Of a stretch of DNA of 6,572 nucleotides, positions 5,166 through 6,572 are shown one piece after another. The translations under genes and the position numbers were made by a program. This stretch comes from Aliarcobacter butzleri (GTDB taxonomy: Bacteria; Campylobacterota; Campylobacteria; Campylobacterales; Arcobacteraceae): the NCBI GenBank assembly GCA_012522985.1, contig JAAYJJ010000099.1, forward strand, positions 1 to 6,572. The letters run 5' to 3'. Positions within the stretch are counted from its first letter, which is position 1; each line of letters starts with the position of its first letter. The notes under the pieces are model-generated. The model was not told where the DNA came from and ran no database searches. It saw only the letters and a list, made by a program, of their open reading frames with translations.

Positions 5166-6572
5166 TTATAGTGATTGTTTTATTTTATCTAAAACTTGAT
5201 CTATAGTAAATCCAAAGTGTTTAAAAAGATCACTATCTTTTCCACTTGCTCCAAAACCATCCATTCCTATTACAACATCAGCAAACTTGTACCACTCCAT
5301 AGATCTACTAGCTTCAAGTGAAAAAACTTTTGTATTTGGATCTATAATAGTATCTATATACTCTTTACTTTGTTCACACAAAAGATCAAAACATGGTACA
5401 CTTACTATATTTGCATTGATTCCTTGCTCTTCAAGATGACATCCTGCTTTTAGTGCTAACATAACTTCACTTCCACTTGCTAGTATTGTAATATGTGCAT
5501 TTTCTCTTTTTGTTAGTAAGTATCCACCATTACTTACTTCTCCATATGCTTTATGTGGCTTTAAAACATCAAGTTTTTGCCTACTTAGTACAAATCCACT
5601 AGGAGCATTTAGAGTTAATGCACTCTTCCAACACTCTATATTTTCTGAGGCATCTGCTGGTCTATATACATAGAAGTTTGGCAATGCCCTAAATTGACTT
5701 AAATGTTCTATTGGTTGATGTGTTGGTCCATCTTCACCCACACCTATACTATCATGTGTCCAAATAAAGTGATGTGGTATATTTGATAGGGCTGCTATTC
5801 TTGCTGCTGGTTTTAGATAATCACTAAAAACAAAAAATGTAGAGCTATAAACCCTAAAAAGCCCATATAGATTCATAGCATTTACAATAGCTGCCATAGA
5901 GTGCTCTTTGATACCAAAATATATATTTCTACCATTTGGAAACTTACCAAATCCATTTAGCTCAGTTTTATTTGATGGAGATAGATCTGCACTTCCACCT
6001 ATAAAGTTTGGCAAAGCTTTTGCTATGGCATTTAGTATCTTACCATTACTATCTCTTGTAGCAAGGCTTTTTTCACTACTAAAATCAGGCCACTCTATCT
6101 TAGAGTAATCAGGATTTAAAAGTACTTCTAATGTGAGATTTTGTTCACTTAGGGGAAGATCTTTTTTAACCATCTTTTCCCAAGCTTTTTGTGCCAACTC
6201 TCCACTACTTCTTTTGTCAAAAAACTCTTTTACTTCACTACTTACATAAAAATCTTCACTACAAAATCCCAAAGCCTCTTTTGATTTGGCTATATCTTCA
6301 CTTCCTAGTGGGGCTCCGTGTGATTGATGGCTACCTTCTAGTGAAGCACTTCCCTTTGCTATTTTGGTTTTTGCTATAATAATCACTGGTTTTGTAGATT
6401 TTTTGGCATCATTTAAAGCCCTATCAATCTGCTCAAAGTTATGTCCATCTATCTCTATAATATCAAAGTTAATAGCTTCAAATCTCTTTTTAACATCTTC
6501 ACTCCAAGCTAAAGAGGTATCTCCTTCTATAGTAATATCATTTGAATCATATATAATTATAAGATTATCAAG
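5166..6572 (-). CDS. tkt: Transketolase, C-terminal 468 residues (5' end beyond right edge)
   Basis: The reading frame stays open to the right edge, so the gene is cut by the window. The first visible residues, LDNLIIIYDSNDITIEGDTS, are the conserved stretch just after the GDG thiamine-diphosphate motif of transketolases. A full protein of about 640 residues would therefore lack roughly 170 here. The GTG at 6384-6386 is an internal valine codon, not the start. In fragment numbering the landmarks are GSHQSHGAPLG (81-91), GGSADLSPSNKTELNG (192-207), the catalytic glutamate in GIKEHSM (E223), and THDSIGVGEDGPTHQPIEHL (272-291) with catalytic H273. Transketolase moves two-carbon ketol units between sugar phosphates in the non-oxidative pentose phosphate pathway, in the cytoplasm. 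It heads, as far as seen, the operon with tpx, dCMP deaminase and the methyltransferase. Confidence 0.97.
   Translation of the reverse strand, partial: LDNLIIIYDSNDITIEGDTSLAWSEDVKKRFEAINFDIIEIDGHNFEQIDRALNDAKKSTKPVIIIAKTKIAKGSASLEGSHQSHGAPLGSEDIAKSKEALGFCSEDFYVSSEVKEFFDKRSSGELAQKAWEKMVKKDLPLSEQNLTLEVLLNPDYSKIEWPDFSSEKSLATRDSNGKILNAIAKALPNFIGGSADLSPSNKTELNGFGKFPNGRNIYFGIKEHSMAAIVNAMNLYGLFRVYSSTFFVFSDYLKPAARIAALSNIPHHFIWTHDSIGVGEDGPTHQPIEHLSQFRALPNFYVYRPADASENIECWKSALTLNAPSGFVLSRQKLDVLKPHKAYGEVSNGGYLLTKRENAHITILASGSEVMLALKAGCHLEEQGINANIVSVPCFDLLCEQSKEYIDTIIDPNTKVFSLEASRSMEWYKFADVVIGMDGFGASGKDSDLFKHFGFTIDQVLDKIKQSL

Noticed and set aside
5908..6108. Plus-strand open frame of 66 codons
   Set aside because: Antisense to a conserved part of transketolase; no ribosome site or family resemblance.
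6191..6379. Plus-strand open frame of 62 codons
   Set aside because: Antisense to transketolase; composition (leucine, histidine, phenylalanine, tyrosine) reflects the reverse complement of a lysine/glutamate/serine-rich gene.
1..6572. A new defence, mobile or biosynthetic system
   Set aside because: All complete genes but the small methyltransferase belong to recognisable housekeeping or stress families, composition is even, and there are no transposase, integrase, tRNA, direct-repeat or CRISPR signals.

Overview
The window is an AT-rich (roughly 30% GC by eye), tightly packed stretch of bacterial chromosome. Protein content and order point to the Campylobacterota (Campylobacter/Arcobacter/Sulfurimonas relatives). 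The evidence is a gatB-gpsA pair as in Campylobacter, a short SurA-like secreted chaperone, a shortened NnrS-type membrane protein, and the AT-rich codon choice. The genus cannot be fixed from the sequence alone. Nothing suggests a mobile element, phage or CRISPR: coding style is uniform and intergenic space is almost absent.

There are three transcription blocks. (1) Positions 1-2374, minus strand: a SurA-like periplasmic folding factor, then gatB (amidotransferase subunit B), then the first 39 codons of gpsA, which runs off the left edge. The gaps are 9 bases and a one-base TAATG overlap, so this is one operon. (2) Positions 2513-3655, plus strand: an nnrS-family 12-helix membrane protein, transcribed alone. 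(3) Positions 3638-6572, minus strand: transketolase (5' part beyond the right edge), thiol peroxidase tpx, a ComEB-type dCMP deaminase and a small SAM-dependent methyltransferase of unknown substrate. The junctions are 13 bases, a one-base overlap and an 11-base overlap, again one operon.

The only real intergenic region is 2375-2512 (138 bases), between the divergent surA-like and nnrS genes. It holds several inverted repeats, a good extended -10 for the leftward operon, and a degenerate FNR/CRP-type site about 41.5 bases upstream of a guessed nnrS start point. The nnrS and methyltransferase genes converge and overlap by 18 bases. A perfect 10-bp stem-loop lies 22 bases past the nnrS stop, inside the methyltransferase coding sequence, and may end nnrS transcripts.

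Functionally the window is mostly housekeeping: misacylated-tRNA amidation, phospholipid precursor synthesis, outer-membrane/periplasmic folding, the pentose phosphate pathway and dUMP supply. Two stress genes are added, peroxide removal by Tpx and a nitric-oxide-linked NnrS. I found no convincing new multi-gene system. The best leads are regulatory (the divergent promoter region and the coding-embedded terminator), plus the unexplained methyltransferase translationally coupled to dCMP deaminase.
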